Shown here piece by piece: positions 25,218-37,523 of a stretch of DNA of 64,000 nt. The stretch is from the NCBI GenBank assembly GCA_013339895.1, contig JABACO010000009.1, positions 10,659,318 to 10,723,317 of the forward strand, given 5' to 3'. Origin of the DNA: Ephydatia muelleri. Lineage: Eukaryota > Porifera > Demospongiae > Spongillida > Spongillidae. Under the pieces are notes generated by a model. It did not search any database and had not been told where the DNA came from. It was given only the letters and a program-made list of their open reading frames with translations. The position numbers and the translations under genes were made by a program. Within the stretch, counting starts at the first letter, position 1; each line of letters begins with the position of its first letter.

Positions 25218-25977
25218 TTAGTGGTGTGATTTATAAAAAAGAAGAATAACAACAATTGAAATCAAAATGATGCAGAACATGACAGCAAAGAAGATGAGGC
25301 GCCAGTCACACTCGGACAGCAATTTCCACCCGGCCTCAACATTGAGCACTCTGGCTAGAATGGACACATCGGTAGGTGACACCTGCTGAGGTGGGTATAG
25401 GGTAAGAGAAACATCCCCGCCCCCTGCAAGATTGGAGTTATTGTTATGCAGAGTGGTGAGCTCATCTCTAATCCTCTGCAAGTCTTCATCAAACTTTGTA
25501 AGCAGAGCAGTTCGGGTGTGTTTCCACTTTAATGCTGACTGAATGCTGATGTCTGTGATCACAGGAGCATCAGAGTCCCCTCCACTCTCATCATCACCTT
25601 CTCCATCATCACTTTCAATACGTTGGTCTGATCTAGTGTCGCCATCATCATCACTGGTGTTGAGGTGGCCATTAAACATGTGCTCTTTGTGACACTTCAC
25701 TCTCACGGAAGGCACACACTCCTCCACTCCCATCTTCCTTCTTCTCTCCAATTCCTGTGGATCTGTGAGGACACTGTGCTTTCTCACTGGGATTTTGACA
25801 GTTTTGAGTGCAAAGAAGTCCTGGTTATTGTACAAGTGATTAGCTCTGCGAACATCAGCCTCCTAAAAGAGAGGGAGCCAGGGAGAGGAAAGGAGGAGGG
25901 GAAGAGAGGGAGGGGTGGGAAATGCTAAATTTGACTTTTGTACTCAATTTAGTGCTGAAGTATGCATGAATGTAACT

Positions 25978-26014
<37 letters not shown>

Positions 26015-26359
26015 TGTGCGAGCACGGCATGCTATCATGTAACGCCTCACCCGACAATCATATCTCAGGGCGACTCGCTGCAACGTGTCGCCAGGCAACA
26101 CCTGTTCTTCGATGAATACGAAAGGAGACTTGCATGTCCCTTCCTTTGGACTTTTGGGTTTGCGACGCTTTGGTTTCTTTCGCTTCCTGTTAAGTTCTGT
26201 CATCTCAATCCCCTCGGAATCGCTTTCGCTAACCACGTAATTCTTCCCTCTGTCTCCGAACATGAAGAAGAGACCAGGCCTGAGGCTCTTCTGTGTCCGC
26301 CCCATATCTTGTTCGGCGGGGTCTTCCGTTGGTACGGGAAGGTAACCATGTCTATTCAT
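25218..26359 (-). CDS. LysM-domain single-pass membrane protein (LYSMD3/4-like)
   Basis: Two exons, 26051..26359 and 25218..25862, joined in phase 0 across a GTGAGG...TTTTAG intron; 317 aa. The N-terminus is hydrophilic with a basic stretch (RKRKKPKRRKPKSP). A LysM domain spans about 82-130 (LPGDTLQRVALRYDCREADV, then RANHLYNNQDFFALKTVKIPV). An acidic Asp/Ser-rich segment and a helical region follow. The C-terminus is one hydrophobic segment (LIFFAVMFCIILISIVVILL) plus a short KSHH tail. This is the layout of metazoan LYSMD3/LYSMD4, Golgi/plasma-membrane proteins proposed to bind chitin or related glycans. A TG microsatellite (25981-26010) lies in the intron. It converges with EIF2B5, with 258 bp between stops. 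Confidence 0.9.
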
Positions 26360-26482
26360 GTGTGATTTTTTGTGACCACGCCCACCTCAGCTTTTCAAAT
26401 TATTAATCGACATCTGCCGCAGTTATGGCTTCAGTGGTGAGGTGTACAGTATGCAGTATACTATATCTAGATCTAGTATATA

Positions 26483-26734
26483 TGGGACAGTTTCCGCGAA
26501 AATTGCCCCACCGTTAAAATGTTATAAAAATGCATCGCGTTTGAATCGCTATAACTTCCCAACGGATTACGCTATCGACTTCCTATTTTCAACACTTCAT
26601 AGAGAAATGGTGTAGTATGAAGTATTGAAAATAAGAAGTCGATAGCATTATCCGTTGGGAAGGTATAGCGATTCAAACGCGATGCATTTTTATAACATTT
26701 TAACCGTGGGGCAATTTTCGCAGAAACTGTCCCA
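26483..26734. mobile_element. 252-bp foldback MITE with TA duplication
   Basis: Imperfect inverted arms of about 118 bp (left beginning TGGGACAGTTTCCGCGAAAA, right ending with its complement) around a loop of about 16 bp. Both ends are flanked by TA (26481-26482 and 26735-26736), consistent with a Tc1/mariner-type target duplication. It has no coding capacity. It lies between the LysM gene and the next plus-strand gene. Confidence 0.8.
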
Positions 26735-27006
26735 TATGGTTTAGGGGCCTAATGAAAATTAATACTATATTGTATAATGCACTTCGAAATAGAGCGCAAT
26801 CAGACCGATGTTTTGCTATTTTTTGTATGTACAGTATACTGCATTCTCACGTGAGGAAAACAAAAAACTGTCCAAAAGAAGTTTCGTGTAGCGATGTCGA
26901 CGATCTTTTAGTCATAGATGATTGTCTCAATAAAATGTATTGCGAAACTACCCACCTTAATTAGTCTCTGATGAATATCGGCTACTTGTCAAAGCAAATT
27001 AGGCAA

Positions 27007-27625
27007 ATGGCATTTGTACGACGTCGTTTAGCTTCCGAGTCGGCAGCTGCGCTTAGGCCCAATCTGTTTCTTGTTAGAGACTTCCATCTTGCCAGTGGAA
27101 CTGGAGTCATTGCGTATCAATTATCACTAGAGACGCAAATCTTCGAGGCGTGTCAGAGCCTGTTACCCTTCTACCAAGACAACGAAGATTGGGCCGCGGT
27201 AGGACAGCTTGCACTCACCCTGGCGTCAAACAAGGATCGCATTTACAAGCTACAGCAACAATTTAAGTCCGCGAAAGACAAAGAAATGGATCCAGAGGCC
27301 TGGCCAACCGATAAAGGCGCCAATCTGACCGATAGGGTGCGCGTTAGACAAGTTGTCCATCAGGACAGTGACAATAGCAGCTGCTATTACATGGAGGTAG
27401 AAGGTTCAGCTACATCGGTTCTTCACACGTCGGAAGAATTCGAAGTTCTACGGAACGAACTGGAAGCTAAAGGGTTACTCCTCGGCGGCGAGATCCAAAC
27501 TCTTCGCGGAGAATGTGAGCAGTTGTCTTACATGCTTAGCAGGGCCTTAGCCCATCCGGTGCTGTGCAGAGATCCGAGTCTTATCCACTTTATGGCTGGC
27601 GATTCTACCTCAAACCACGTCTCTG
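27007..27625 (+). CDS. Putative first exon of the PH-actin-like gene (or separate small gene)
   Basis: The open frame begins in frame at 26971; ATG 27007 starts a cleaner product (MAFVRRRLAS...). It runs to a GTAATA donor after 27625 in phase 1. The roughly 206-aa product has helical segments (YQLSLETQIFEACQSLLPFY, ALTLASNKDRIYKLQQQF, LRGECEQLSYMLSRAL) but no family I recognise. Two continuations fit phase 1. One is exon 27745..27872, adding a hydrophobic segment (ITFQLLVFLFSTLISPLI) and a stop. The other is a jump to 29229, the acceptor of the giant repeat/PH/actin exon, which otherwise has no obvious first exon. I favour the second for the full-length gene, with the first as an alternative end. 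RNA evidence is needed to decide. Confidence 0.5.
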
Positions 27626-27658
27626 GTAATATATACGGTATATAGTATCTAGACGTTG

Positions 27659-27697
27659 GTGTGTGTGTGTATGTATGTGTGTGTGTGTGTGTGTGTA
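27659..27697. repeat. (TG)n microsatellite
   Basis: Interrupted TG tract in the intron after 27625. Confidence 0.85.
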
Positions 27698-27872
27698 CTA
27701 GTAGTTGGGCCATAGCACCTGTGCCATTCTCTTTGTTTTCATAGTGGGCAGTGGAGAAGGCAAGCACGTGGAAAGAATAACATTCCAGCTCCTCGTTTTT
27801 CTCTTCTCCACTCTCATTTCTCCCCTCATCCCCAAATATAGCTATTGCACTCTGTCAACCATGTGTAAATGA

Positions 27873-28490
27873 CAGCTGGTGGGCATTTCCCGACAGAGTA
27901 CTTAAGGGCGTTTGCAGGACCAATCTGACTAGTTCTACCATTACCACCACCTCTGTCTCTGTGTGCATGTGTGTGTGCATGTGTTTGGCTCTGTGTGTCG
28001 TGTTTTCATCTAACATGTTATGCTCCCATCTGATCTGCGGTGTGCCCTGATGATGTCATGCCTTTCAGAGGGCCTGACTTGGGAGGGATAGTGTGTGGAC
28101 AACACAAATTTAAACAAACCATCATCAGTGTTGTTAGCACTCTTTTGTCAGAATACAGGAAACATTTGCTAATGGTTGCCATGGTTTCACACTGTTGCAA
28201 TTCCGAAATTCCTCTCTTCATCTTCCACCTACCCATCACTCCATCACTATCTGCAACTTCTATTCAATGCATATGTACACATACCAAAAGTGAAGCTTAC
28301 ACCTTATTGAAAATCAGGTGACACACCATGCCTTATATGGTTCCAGATTTGGTACAGTTACGTAAGCTTGTTTTTTACTGCTGACATCCTTACAATTTCC
28401 TTTATGTGTGTGTATGTCAGGTATTAGGTGTGTGTGTCAAGGTCATGTAAGGTATTAGGTGTGTGTGTGTGTAAAGGCCATGTCAGGTAT
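27873..28490. other. Intronic or 3'UTR-like stretch; no feature recognised
   Basis: Unique sequence without a supported exon. An AG at 28,068 precedes a modest open frame (28,040-28,321), but nothing conserved is visible. Confidence 0.3.
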
Positions 28491-28608
<118 letters not shown>

Positions 28609-28954
28609 GTGTGTGTAAAGGCTGGCGGCATACACAGGCGACTTTTTGCTGGCAACTCAAATGAATATGGATAAAAGTTCAGTTAACCATCAGTAAACTA
28701 AAGTATTAATGGAACTTTTACTCATTTTTATTTGAGTTCCTGCAACAAGTGGCCTGCGTATGCTGTCCTTAAGCACTTGTATGCTGTGGTGTGTGTGAAT
28801 GTGGCTGTGTGTGACTGATTGGAAGGCCATGAGGACATGGTAGTCTATCATAAACATGACATGTGACCCATCACATGTTTGATGTCCCTCTGTGAACATA
28901 GCACAGTGGTTTAAGCAGGGAAGTACCTTGTCTTTATGTTCAACCAGTTACCTG

Positions 28955-29075
28955 GACCACACCCCTTATCATGCCATGTGACAACCACACCCCTCATCAT
29001 GTCGTGTGACAATCACACCCCTCATCATGTCGTGTGACAATCACACCCCTCATCATGTCATGTGACAACCACACC
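28955..29075. repeat. 28-bp tandem repeat, about 4 copies
   Basis: Unit CACACCCCTCATCATGTCGT plus GTGACAAT, upstream of the giant exon. The rest of 28,608-29,228 holds nothing else recognised. Confidence 0.85.
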
Positions 29076-29228
29076 TTTCATCATTTGATCTGCCTCCAAG
29101 GGTATTGGGTCTGGTTCCTATTCAAATCTAGTCTTCTCATTTGGTCTTATGTTTTAGAGTCTGCTAAGGTCATGCCTGTTGTGTATCATATTTAATGTGG
29201 TGTGTTTACACTCCCTGCATTGCCACAG

Positions 29229-32200
29229 ATAATCACATGTGCTACCCACCACCATGTGTTCAAAATGGAGAACTGTTGAATGAAGGGACCCAGAGCACCC
29301 CAAGAGAGATCCAGGACACTCCAAGAGAGACCCAGGACACCCCAAGAGAGACCCAGGACACCCCAAGAGAGATCCAGGACACCCCAAGAGAGATCCAGGA
29401 CACCCCAAGAGAGATCCAGGACACTCCAAGAGAGACCCAGGACACCCCAAGAGAGATCCAGGACACTCCAAGAGAGACCCAGGACACCCCAAGAGAGACC
29501 CAGGACACCCCAAGAGAGATCCAGGACACCCCAAGAGAGATCCAGGACACTCCAAGAGAGACCCAGGACACCCCAAGAGAGACCCAGGACACCCCAAGAG
29601 AGATCCAGGACACCCCAAGAGAGACCCAGGACACCCCAAGAGAGATCCAGGACACTCCAAGAGAGATCCAGGACACTCCAAGAGAGATCCAGGACACCCC
29701 AAGAGAGACCCAGGACACCCCAAGAGAGATCCAGGACACTCCAAGAGAGATCCAGGACACTCCAAGAGAGATCCAGGACACCCCAAGAGAGACCCAGGAC
29801 ACTCCAAGAGAGACCCAGGACACCCCAAGAGAGACACAAGACACTCCAAGAGATATCCAGGACACCCCAAGAGAGACCCAGGACACCCCAAGAGAGATCC
29901 AGGACACCCCAAGAGAGATCCAGGACACTCTAAGAGAGATCCAGGACACCCCAAGAGAGACACAAGACACTCCAAGAGAGACCCAGGACACCCCAAGAGA
30001 GATCCAGGACACCCCAAGAGAGATCCAGGACACCCCAAGAGAGATCCAGGACACTCCAAGAGAGACCCAGGACACCCCAAGAGAGATCCAGGACACCCCA
30101 AGAGAGATCCAGGACACCCCAAGAGAGATCCAGGACACCCCAAGAGAGATCCAGGACACCCCAAGAGAGATCCAGGACACCCCAAGAGAGATCCAGGACA
30201 CCCCAAGAGAGATCCAGAACACCCCAAGAGAGATCCAGGACACCCCAAGAGAGACCCAGGACACCCCAAGAGAGATCCAGGACACCCCAAGAGAGATCCA
30301 GGACACCCCAAGAGAGACCCAGGACACCCCAAGAGAGATCCAGGACACCCCAAGAGAGATCCAGGACACCCCAAGAGAGATCCAGGACACCCCAAGAGAG
30401 ATCCAGGACACTCCAAGAGAGATCCAGGACACCCCAAGAGAGATCCAGGACACCCCAACAGAGATCCAGGACACCCCAAGAGAGACACAAGACACTCCAA
30501 GAGAGACCCAGGACACCCCAAGAGAGACCCAGGACACTCCAAGAGAGACCCAGGACACCCCAAGAGAGATCCAGGACACTCCAAGAGAGACCCAGGACAC
30601 CCCAAGAGAGATCCAGGACACCCCAAGAGAGATCCAGGACTGTAAGGTTGTTGCAGATTCAAGTAAGACACAAGTACGGGAGGTTACTGTGGGTACAGCA
30701 CAGTGTGGCACAATAACCCAAGGTCATGACAATCCATCCAACGAAACTACAATGACCCAAGGGCACAAGAACCTGATGAATAACAGACTGGAAGGTGTAG
30801 ATGAGGGCACAACAGCCCAATGCCATAATGAAATGGTTCAAAGCAGTGAAATCAAAGACTCTGCTGCTTGCAATGCAACAAGCCAAGGTGATGTTGAAGC
30901 TCCAGTCAACATAGATGTGTGTGCTGATGGGTCATTTGGCTTGTCATTTGATCCGATGGCTACCAACAGGGGACCTCACCACAGCTACACAGGAATGAGT
31001 GGAAACCTAGTGCAGGGGACCACAATTGAAGCAGGGCCATATGGTGTTGATAGTACAGTCAGTGGTGTGTACACAACAACCCCTGGGACAGCAGTGGAGG
31101 GAAAGACGGTATGGTTGCAGTCAGAAAGGGACACTACTGATCAACCGTGTGATTTGTCATGTGATCTGTCATGTGATCAGTCTTCAGAAGGCACTTCACC
31201 CAGTAAAGATGGTTGTGGTACCATATGTGAAGGAGGAGGGTTATGTCCAGACTCTGGACTATGGGCAGATCAAAGTCCAACAGACATGCCACATGAAAAT
31301 GCTCTGGAGAAAGATCCATGCATCATTGATGTGTTGGGTGACCAACAAACCACTCCAGACACCACAGCAGCCATATCAGCACAGCCTTCTGGGGTAGTAC
31401 TGGTCCCCATTCCAGCACAGCCTTCTGAAGTAGTACCAATTTCCGTTCCAATATTGGCTTCAGAAGTCAAAGCGGTTTCCATCCCAACACAGCCTTCTGC
31501 TGCAGAACCTTCAGAAACAGAATCATCTCCGATTCAAACACAGGCCTCAGAGGCACAATCAGTCCCCATTCCAGAACAGCCTCTGGAAGGGGAAACAGTC
31601 CCTGTTTCAACACAGCATACAGAGGCACAATCAGTCCCCATTCCAGAACAGCCTCTGGAAGGGGAAACAGTCCCTGTTTCAACACAGCATACAGAGGCAC
31701 AATCAGTCCCCATTCCAGTACAGCCTCTGGAAGGGGAAACAGTCTCTATTTCAACACAGCATACAGAGGCACAATCAGTCCCCATTCCAGTACAGCCTCT
31801 GGAAGGGGAAACAGTCCCTGTTTCAACACAGCATACAGAGGCACAATCAGTCCCCATTCCAGTACAGCCTCTGGAAGGGGAAACAGTCTCTATTTCAACA
31901 CAGCATACAGAGGCACAATCAGTCCCCATTCCAGTACAGCCTCTGGAAGTAGAACCAATCCCTCTTTCAACACAGGAACATGTTCCCATGGCAACACTAG
32001 AGTCATTGCAGTCATCTAAGGCACTTGTAGGGCTTGGACTGAACACCAACGAGTCAGGTAATATGAATAGTGAAACGTCAGTGGAAAACTTTGAGCAGGT
32101 GACGGAACATGTGATGGACCATGTGACAGATCATGTGATGGACCATGTGACAGATCAAGTGGCAAGTATTAAGACAGCTGCCAGCAGTGACGGTGATTAC

Positions 32201-34102
32201 GTTCCCACATCCTCTGACGAAGGAAGCTCGCGTGGTTCATCTGCCACTCCAGAACCCTCGTCAGCCTTACAGGAGAAGGGCACAAGCAAAGGCACACTAG
32301 AGGCCTCCCATTCTGAGAGAGACTTGCAGAAGTCACCCGTAATGGCACTAGAAAATTCACAATCGCCTCACAAGGGGCCTGTGTCAAAACAAATGTCAAT
32401 GGTGTCAATGCCCAAACGCCTGTCCTTTTCATCGAAGCGTTTGATGAAAACCCTGGCTGCAATAGGGAAGAGGCATACCCAGATGGACGAAGACTCGCAA
32501 CAACAAACTGTGGAGCTTAACAAACGTGTGGCCAGTGTGGAGTGGGACCCTAGCTGCCTGTTAGAGGAGCTCTATGCCGACCACCATCGTGTGCCCGTGG
32601 CGCAGCTGGCATTGACAGGCGAGACAGCACGCCATTTTGGATACATGGAGAAGCTTCCAGTGAATCAGTTGAAGCCAACCATGACCAAGAAATGGAAGAG
32701 ACGCTACTTCAGGATAATGGAAGGAAATATTTACTACTATGAGCACAGAACGGATGAGAAGGCTCTCAACTTCTTCCGTTTGGAGAATTGCAAGCTGCAG
32801 AGTGATCCGAAGAAGCTTCAGGCAAAGGTGACGGCATGTGACGGGAGCTTCCTTGTGATGAGGGTCACCGACGAAAATGACTTAGCTGTGTTATGTCGCA
32901 CCATTGAGCTTGAATCGACACACCCAACCATCTGTGCCCCACTGGCTCCTCAGACTACTCTGGATAACACTGTTGTCATCATTGACATTGGAGCCTCATC
33001 AGTACGAGCAGGGTTTGCCGGTAAGAACATCCTCCCCCAGCTCTTCTTCCCTGCAGTGTGCTGCCTCAACCACACAACGTCTGAAGTCTTTGCGTGTGGT
33101 CACGAAGCGCTTCTCCCTGACAACCGTGCCACTTCAGAGCTGATCTACCCAAGAAGGGCTACCCTTCGCATGGACAAGCGAGACACCAACTTGCCAGCCA
33201 TTGCGTACATTGTGCGGTACGTTCTCACACAGCTGAATGTGGAGCCTGGGAACACTCACCTTGTGATGACACTCCCCCTGACCACCACTGACAAGGACAA
33301 GCACGGCCTTGCAGAGATGCTGTTTGAGACTGTAGGCGTTCTGGCCTTGTGTTTTCAAGACCAGGCCTTGCTTTCGTTATACTCATACAACACAACCTCA
33401 GGCATAGTGGTGGACATTGGTGATCGCATTGACATTGTTCCTGTACAGGATGGGTTTATTGTTGAATCTGGAGTGTTTCATATGCCGTTTGGGGGTAATG
33501 CCATAACAGAGCACCTGTCCAAGCTCATCACCACAAAGGGAGTGCGCTACTTTTCAGAAACAGAAGCCTACATTACACGTCTGATCAAAGAATCCATGTG
33601 TTATGTATCTCAGAACTATGCAGAAGACGTTGAGAGGTGCGAAACAAATGTGGCTGCTTACACACGGGCCTTGGATGTTGATCGCTTTCACCTCCCAGAC
33701 CACAGGAAGGTCATAGCCCTGGACAGTGCGTTGTTCAAGGCACCTGAAGGACTTCTGAACCCAAACATGTGGGGTAAGGACGTGCGAGGCTTGCATCAAC
33801 TGGTGTGGGATTCGGTCCAAGCATGCTCCATTGACCAACGTAAAGAAATGCTAAGAAGCATTTATCTTAGTGGGGGAACGAGTCGTCTACCAGGCCTGAA
33901 GGAGAGGTTAGAAGGAGAACTGCGACTGTTGGCTCCCAGCTCTACACCCGTGCAGCTACATGTTAGCGAACATAGCAACCACGCAGCGTTTATGGGCGGC
34001 TGCGTGCTTGCCACACTCAATTCATTCAGTAATTCGAACGTTTTAGTTACGCGTGAGGAGTGGAACAATGTAGGTGCGGAAGCGTTCAAGAAGTCGAGAT
34101 GA
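29229..34102 (+). CDS. Heptapeptide-repeat / PH / actin-related fusion protein
   Basis: One uninterrupted exon, preceded by a good acceptor (CCTGCATTGCCACAG) and ending TGA 34100-34102; about 1,620 aa. In order: (1) 29,285-30,640, about 64 copies of DTPRE(I/T)Q, encoded by a 21-bp unit; (2) a Thr/Ser-rich segment; (3) 31,540-31,975, six copies of a 24-residue repeat (EAQSVPIPVQPLEGETVPVS...); (4) a Ser-rich region and small DHVTDHVMD repeat; (5) 32,632-32,925, a PH-like domain (GYMEKLPV, KKWKRRYFRIMEGNIYYYEH); (6) 32,965-34,085, a complete actin fold: phosphate loop 1 IDIGASSVRAGFAG, FETVGVLALCFQDQALLSLY, phosphate loop 2 VVDIGDRIDIVPVQDG, adenosine motif LSGGTSRLPGL and GGCVLATLNSF. Both actin phosphate loops keep glycines but are altered, so nucleotide hydrolysis is uncertain. 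A membrane-tethered cytoskeletal scaffold is inferred. Confidence 0.85.
29285..30640. repeat. 21-bp coding minisatellite (about 64 heptads)
   Basis: Unit ATCCAGGACACCCCAAGAGA plus G, with ATC/ACC and CCC/CTC variants giving I/T and silent changes. It never breaks the plus frame over 1.35 kb. Both antisense frames open here are by-products of the 21-bp period. Confidence 0.97.
31540..31975. repeat. 72-bp coding repeat, about 6 copies
   Basis: Unit of 72 bp encoding 24 residues, in frame within the PH-actin-like protein. Copies differ by a few mostly silent changes, suggesting recent duplication. Confidence 0.9.
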
Positions 34103-34307
34103 CATCGTTACGCCACTTCCTGATTGCATTTTTTTTTTTTTTTTTTGTAATTTCGGAACAGCACTGAAAAAAGGAGTTCATATTCTTACGGCTGATAGTT
34201 GTATGTGCGTGTATACCGTGTGTGTGTTTCTCCCACTGGTATTAGTTCTGTAATCGGTCAATAATTTGTTTGTCAATTGGATCTCATCGAAGCGTGCGCA
34301 CCCAAAA

Positions 34308-35558
34308 ATGTCCGTCCTACGCAAGATACTGTCACCTAAACAAACACCAGAGGACAGCACACCGGAACAGCATTCTCAGCCCAGCAGGACGTTCAGTGCT
34401 ACTAGCATGAGTGCGACACAACACAATGGTGCCAAAGCCTCTGCACCGCCGAGACCCCGAAGCGAAGAGCTAGAAAACGTTGATTACGGTAGGCCAAGTG
34501 ACTTCTTAAAAGGGTCCCCTGCGGCGGCAGAAGTAGCTCAAAAGCATACACCAACTACTTCACCAGAAACGAATGGCAACGATGACGGTCGTATTGGGAG
34601 CGACACTTATAGCGATGTGCCGAATGTTCGCGTCGCACCACAGCGTCTTACCGTTGGAGCCATGAAGCGCCAACAGGTTCAAGACGCGATACAGTCCCAA
34701 GTTCAAAGTTTGAAGAAAGGGCACACCAGATCCCGTTCTAATGGGCAGATGGTAATGGACACCTCAGAGTACAGTACGCCTTGGAACCAGATCGTACAGG
34801 AACGGGAACAGCAGGCGCTTCAGCAAGCTCTCGTTCCGAATCAAGACACACGCGAACCAGAGGCTCACGCTATGCGACAGCCCCTTCCCCCTCCTCAAAA
34901 CAACGCCCCGCGCCCGGATGCCTCCGCCGCTCTCAACCACCACTACGAAACGCCGACTAACGCCAATCCTCGTCCCCCCAAGCCACCTAGGGCCCATCCG
35001 CTGACTGAAAGCCTGGATGTGTCGAGCCATTTAGCTCCTCCCCAGCATCTCATCTCCCCATCAGGAACCATGGAGCGTGGATCAGTGGACAGGCGTAATA
35101 CAAGTGCTATGACCTCTCTGCAGCCTGGTGACTATGATGAACCCTGGGAAAAGAAACACACGGAACTACACCTTTTACGCCAAAGAGCAACCCAGAAATC
35201 GAAGCAACAGGATCCTCCCATGGTAGTCCCAAGGGAGAAGCTCTCCCCACCTACCCTGGACCAGAGGGCAAAATCGGAGAGGAAAATACGTCGTACTCCA
35301 ACTCCTGATGACTCCGTTTCAAAGCGAAGTATTGGCAGTGATCAGACAACCTCTCCAGTGGGCTCTCTATCCAGCCTGGGGGGACAGTTTGATCAGCGTC
35401 ATGTGTTCTCTAGTGACACACCCAACTCTCCTCGCACCCATCACACCAGGCCTCTCCCCGCACCTCCTGTCTCCACCCCTCGACGTCCCAGCCCCTCCCC
35501 CGGTACCATTCAACCTCTGGCACCATTGGAGGATCAGCCGTAAGTGTGACAGGCTTGG

Positions 35559-35613
<55 letters not shown>

Positions 35614-35628
35614 AGGTGTGTGCTTGTG

Positions 35629-35668
<40 letters not shown>

Positions 35669-37453
35669 AGGTGTGTGCTTGTGCATGTGTGTGTGCTTGT
35701 GCATGTGTGTGTGCACAGGTATTGCAATTAGTTTTCATCACTTCTCTGGAGTACAACATAAGGCGAACCTGTGGGCTAGCAAGTACTGCCTGTGGAGTAT
35801 CAAGTAGTGCTATCTATTGGGAATTTCAGATTTGAGTGTGCATGGCAAGGTCTTCAATGGTGCACTTTGCTGTTGGGGTTATTATTAATTATTGGCAGCT
35901 CAAATGACTTATGTGAGGGTCTAATGTGAGGATCTTATGTGAGGGTCTTATGTGAGGGTGTTATGTGAGGGTGTTATGTGAGGGTGTTATGTGAGGGTGT
36001 TATGTGAGGGTGTTATGTGAGGGTGTTATGTGAGGGTGTTATGTGAGGGTGTTATGTGAGGGTGTTATGTGAGGGTGTTATGTGAGGGTGTTATGTGAGG
36101 GTGTTATGTGAGGGTCTTATGTGAGGGTCTTATGTGAGGGTCTTATGTGAGGGCCTTTCTTGAAGAATATTCATCTAGCGTTGGGTCACTCTTGTTGTGT
36201 CTATGCGTATAATTTGGTTTATTTCACTTAGTTATCTTCTCCTCTTATAGTTGGTTCCGTTCTAAGCTATCAAGGGCTGAAGCAGAGAAGTACCTTGAAA
36301 ACCAGCCAGACTTTAGTTTTGTGGTACGGAACAGTGAAAGCTGTCGAACGGATTACTCCTTGTCGATACGGTAAGCTGCTTATGTTTATTGTGTGTAACC
36401 AAGTGCTTCTGCCAAGAATTGTGTTCTGTTGAATGTCTTCACTCTTGGAGTGGCATTGTGGGGGGCTCTAGTTGGCATCATTGCCACAACCTAACGCACA
36501 ATTTCCAGTACAAGCAAAAGAAACGTAACACCTACTGTGAAATGCCTTGCAACTCCTTATTCTTACGCCGGGACATTCACACTTCGTGTCTATTAAAAAA
36601 AAAAATTGAATTCTTGAATAAGATAATTAGATCCCTTCAACAATCCCATATGAATATAGTTTTTTAATGGCAGTAGGGGTGAGGGTTGTGGGGTGGTTAG
36701 TGGGATGGTTAGTGGGGGTGAGGGTTGTGGGGTGGTTAGTGGGATGGTGTGATTAGAACATCTGCATGAGGAGGAGGGTACACAGACATCCCCTCCCTCC
36801 TACTTGTGACAACAATATACCTCCTTTGTAACATGTGACAGCATTCTCGTTATTGTAGTGATGGTAAGATGAGGGGGGTTGAGGTTTGGGGGGGGGGAGG
36901 GGGGAATTCCACATATTTCCGTGCAACTGAGTAGTGGTTGTGTATGAGGGAATCAGGATGTGTTGTGTGCAATGAAACCTTAACATTACACATATGCCTT
37001 ACCACATAAATACACACACATCCATACACGTGTACCCATACTCTCACAACACACTCACACATACACTATATGATCTATTGGATGGGGAGGGAAGGATGAG
37101 GGGGGAGGGAGGGGGACTGTATACACTGCGATGGGTATTTTAATTGCGTAACATGTGTAGTGTCATGAGTGAACTGTATTTTCAAAGTGGCTGGTGTGGT
37201 TAATTTGTCTTTACTAATGCACACAACATGCTTGCACACAACATGCACATGCACATGTACATTCTTATCCAGTGATAAGAGTCCAAATGGCAGTGGCTAC
37301 ATTCATCTTCGAATTGAATTATCAGAGAAGGGGTATGTGCTAGGACAGTTCAGCAATGCATTCCCTACAGTCTCGGAGTGTATTGCTCACTACACAAGAC
37401 ACAGGCTCACCATACGAGGGGCGGAGCACAAGAGGCTTAATCTCGGTGTGTAG
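34308..37453 (+). CDS. SHB-family SH2 adaptor protein
   Basis: Three exons: 34308..35539, 36251..36370 and 37273..37453 (TAG); about 510 aa. ATG 34308 is preceded by AAAA; an in-frame ATG at 34266 is possible but unconserved. The long N-terminus is disordered and Pro/Ser-rich, with candidate SH3-binding stretches (RPPKPPRAHP, RPLPAPPVSTP) and tyrosine motifs (YSTPW, YDEPWE) like those of SHB/SHD/SHE/SHF. The C-terminal SH2 domain (WFRSKLSRAEAEKYL, FVVRNSES with the phosphotyrosine-binding Arg, YSLSIR, KGYVLGQFSNAFPTV, GAEHKRL) ends the protein, as in the SHB family. It would act downstream of receptor tyrosine kinases. It lies 205 bp after the PH-actin-like gene and 93 bp before RASA1. Confidence 0.88.
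35558..36150. repeat. TG tracts and 13-bp minisatellite in SH2-adaptor intron 1
   Basis: TG microsatellites (35,558-35,715, with two copies of a larger AAGGTGTGTGCTTGTGCA unit), then about 18 copies of TGTGAGGGTGTTA at 35,914-36,150. Confidence 0.93.
36371..37272. other. Intron 2 of the SH2 adaptor, G-rich stretches
   Basis: Contains GGGGTGGTTAGTGGGATGGT direct repeats (36,670-36,745), G-rich runs near 36,890 and 37,085, and ACATGCACA repeats just before the acceptor. No embedded gene seen. Confidence 0.6.
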
Positions 37454-37523
37454 CCGTTGCATACATGTATTGAGTGATTTTGGCTTCGTGTAATGATTTT
37501 TCTTGTACATGCGTGTTGATTTA

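Noticed and set aside
29154-30711. Large antisense frames (LLGCPGS, WISLGVS repeats)
   Set aside because: By-products of the 21-bp period of the coding heptad array on the plus strand.
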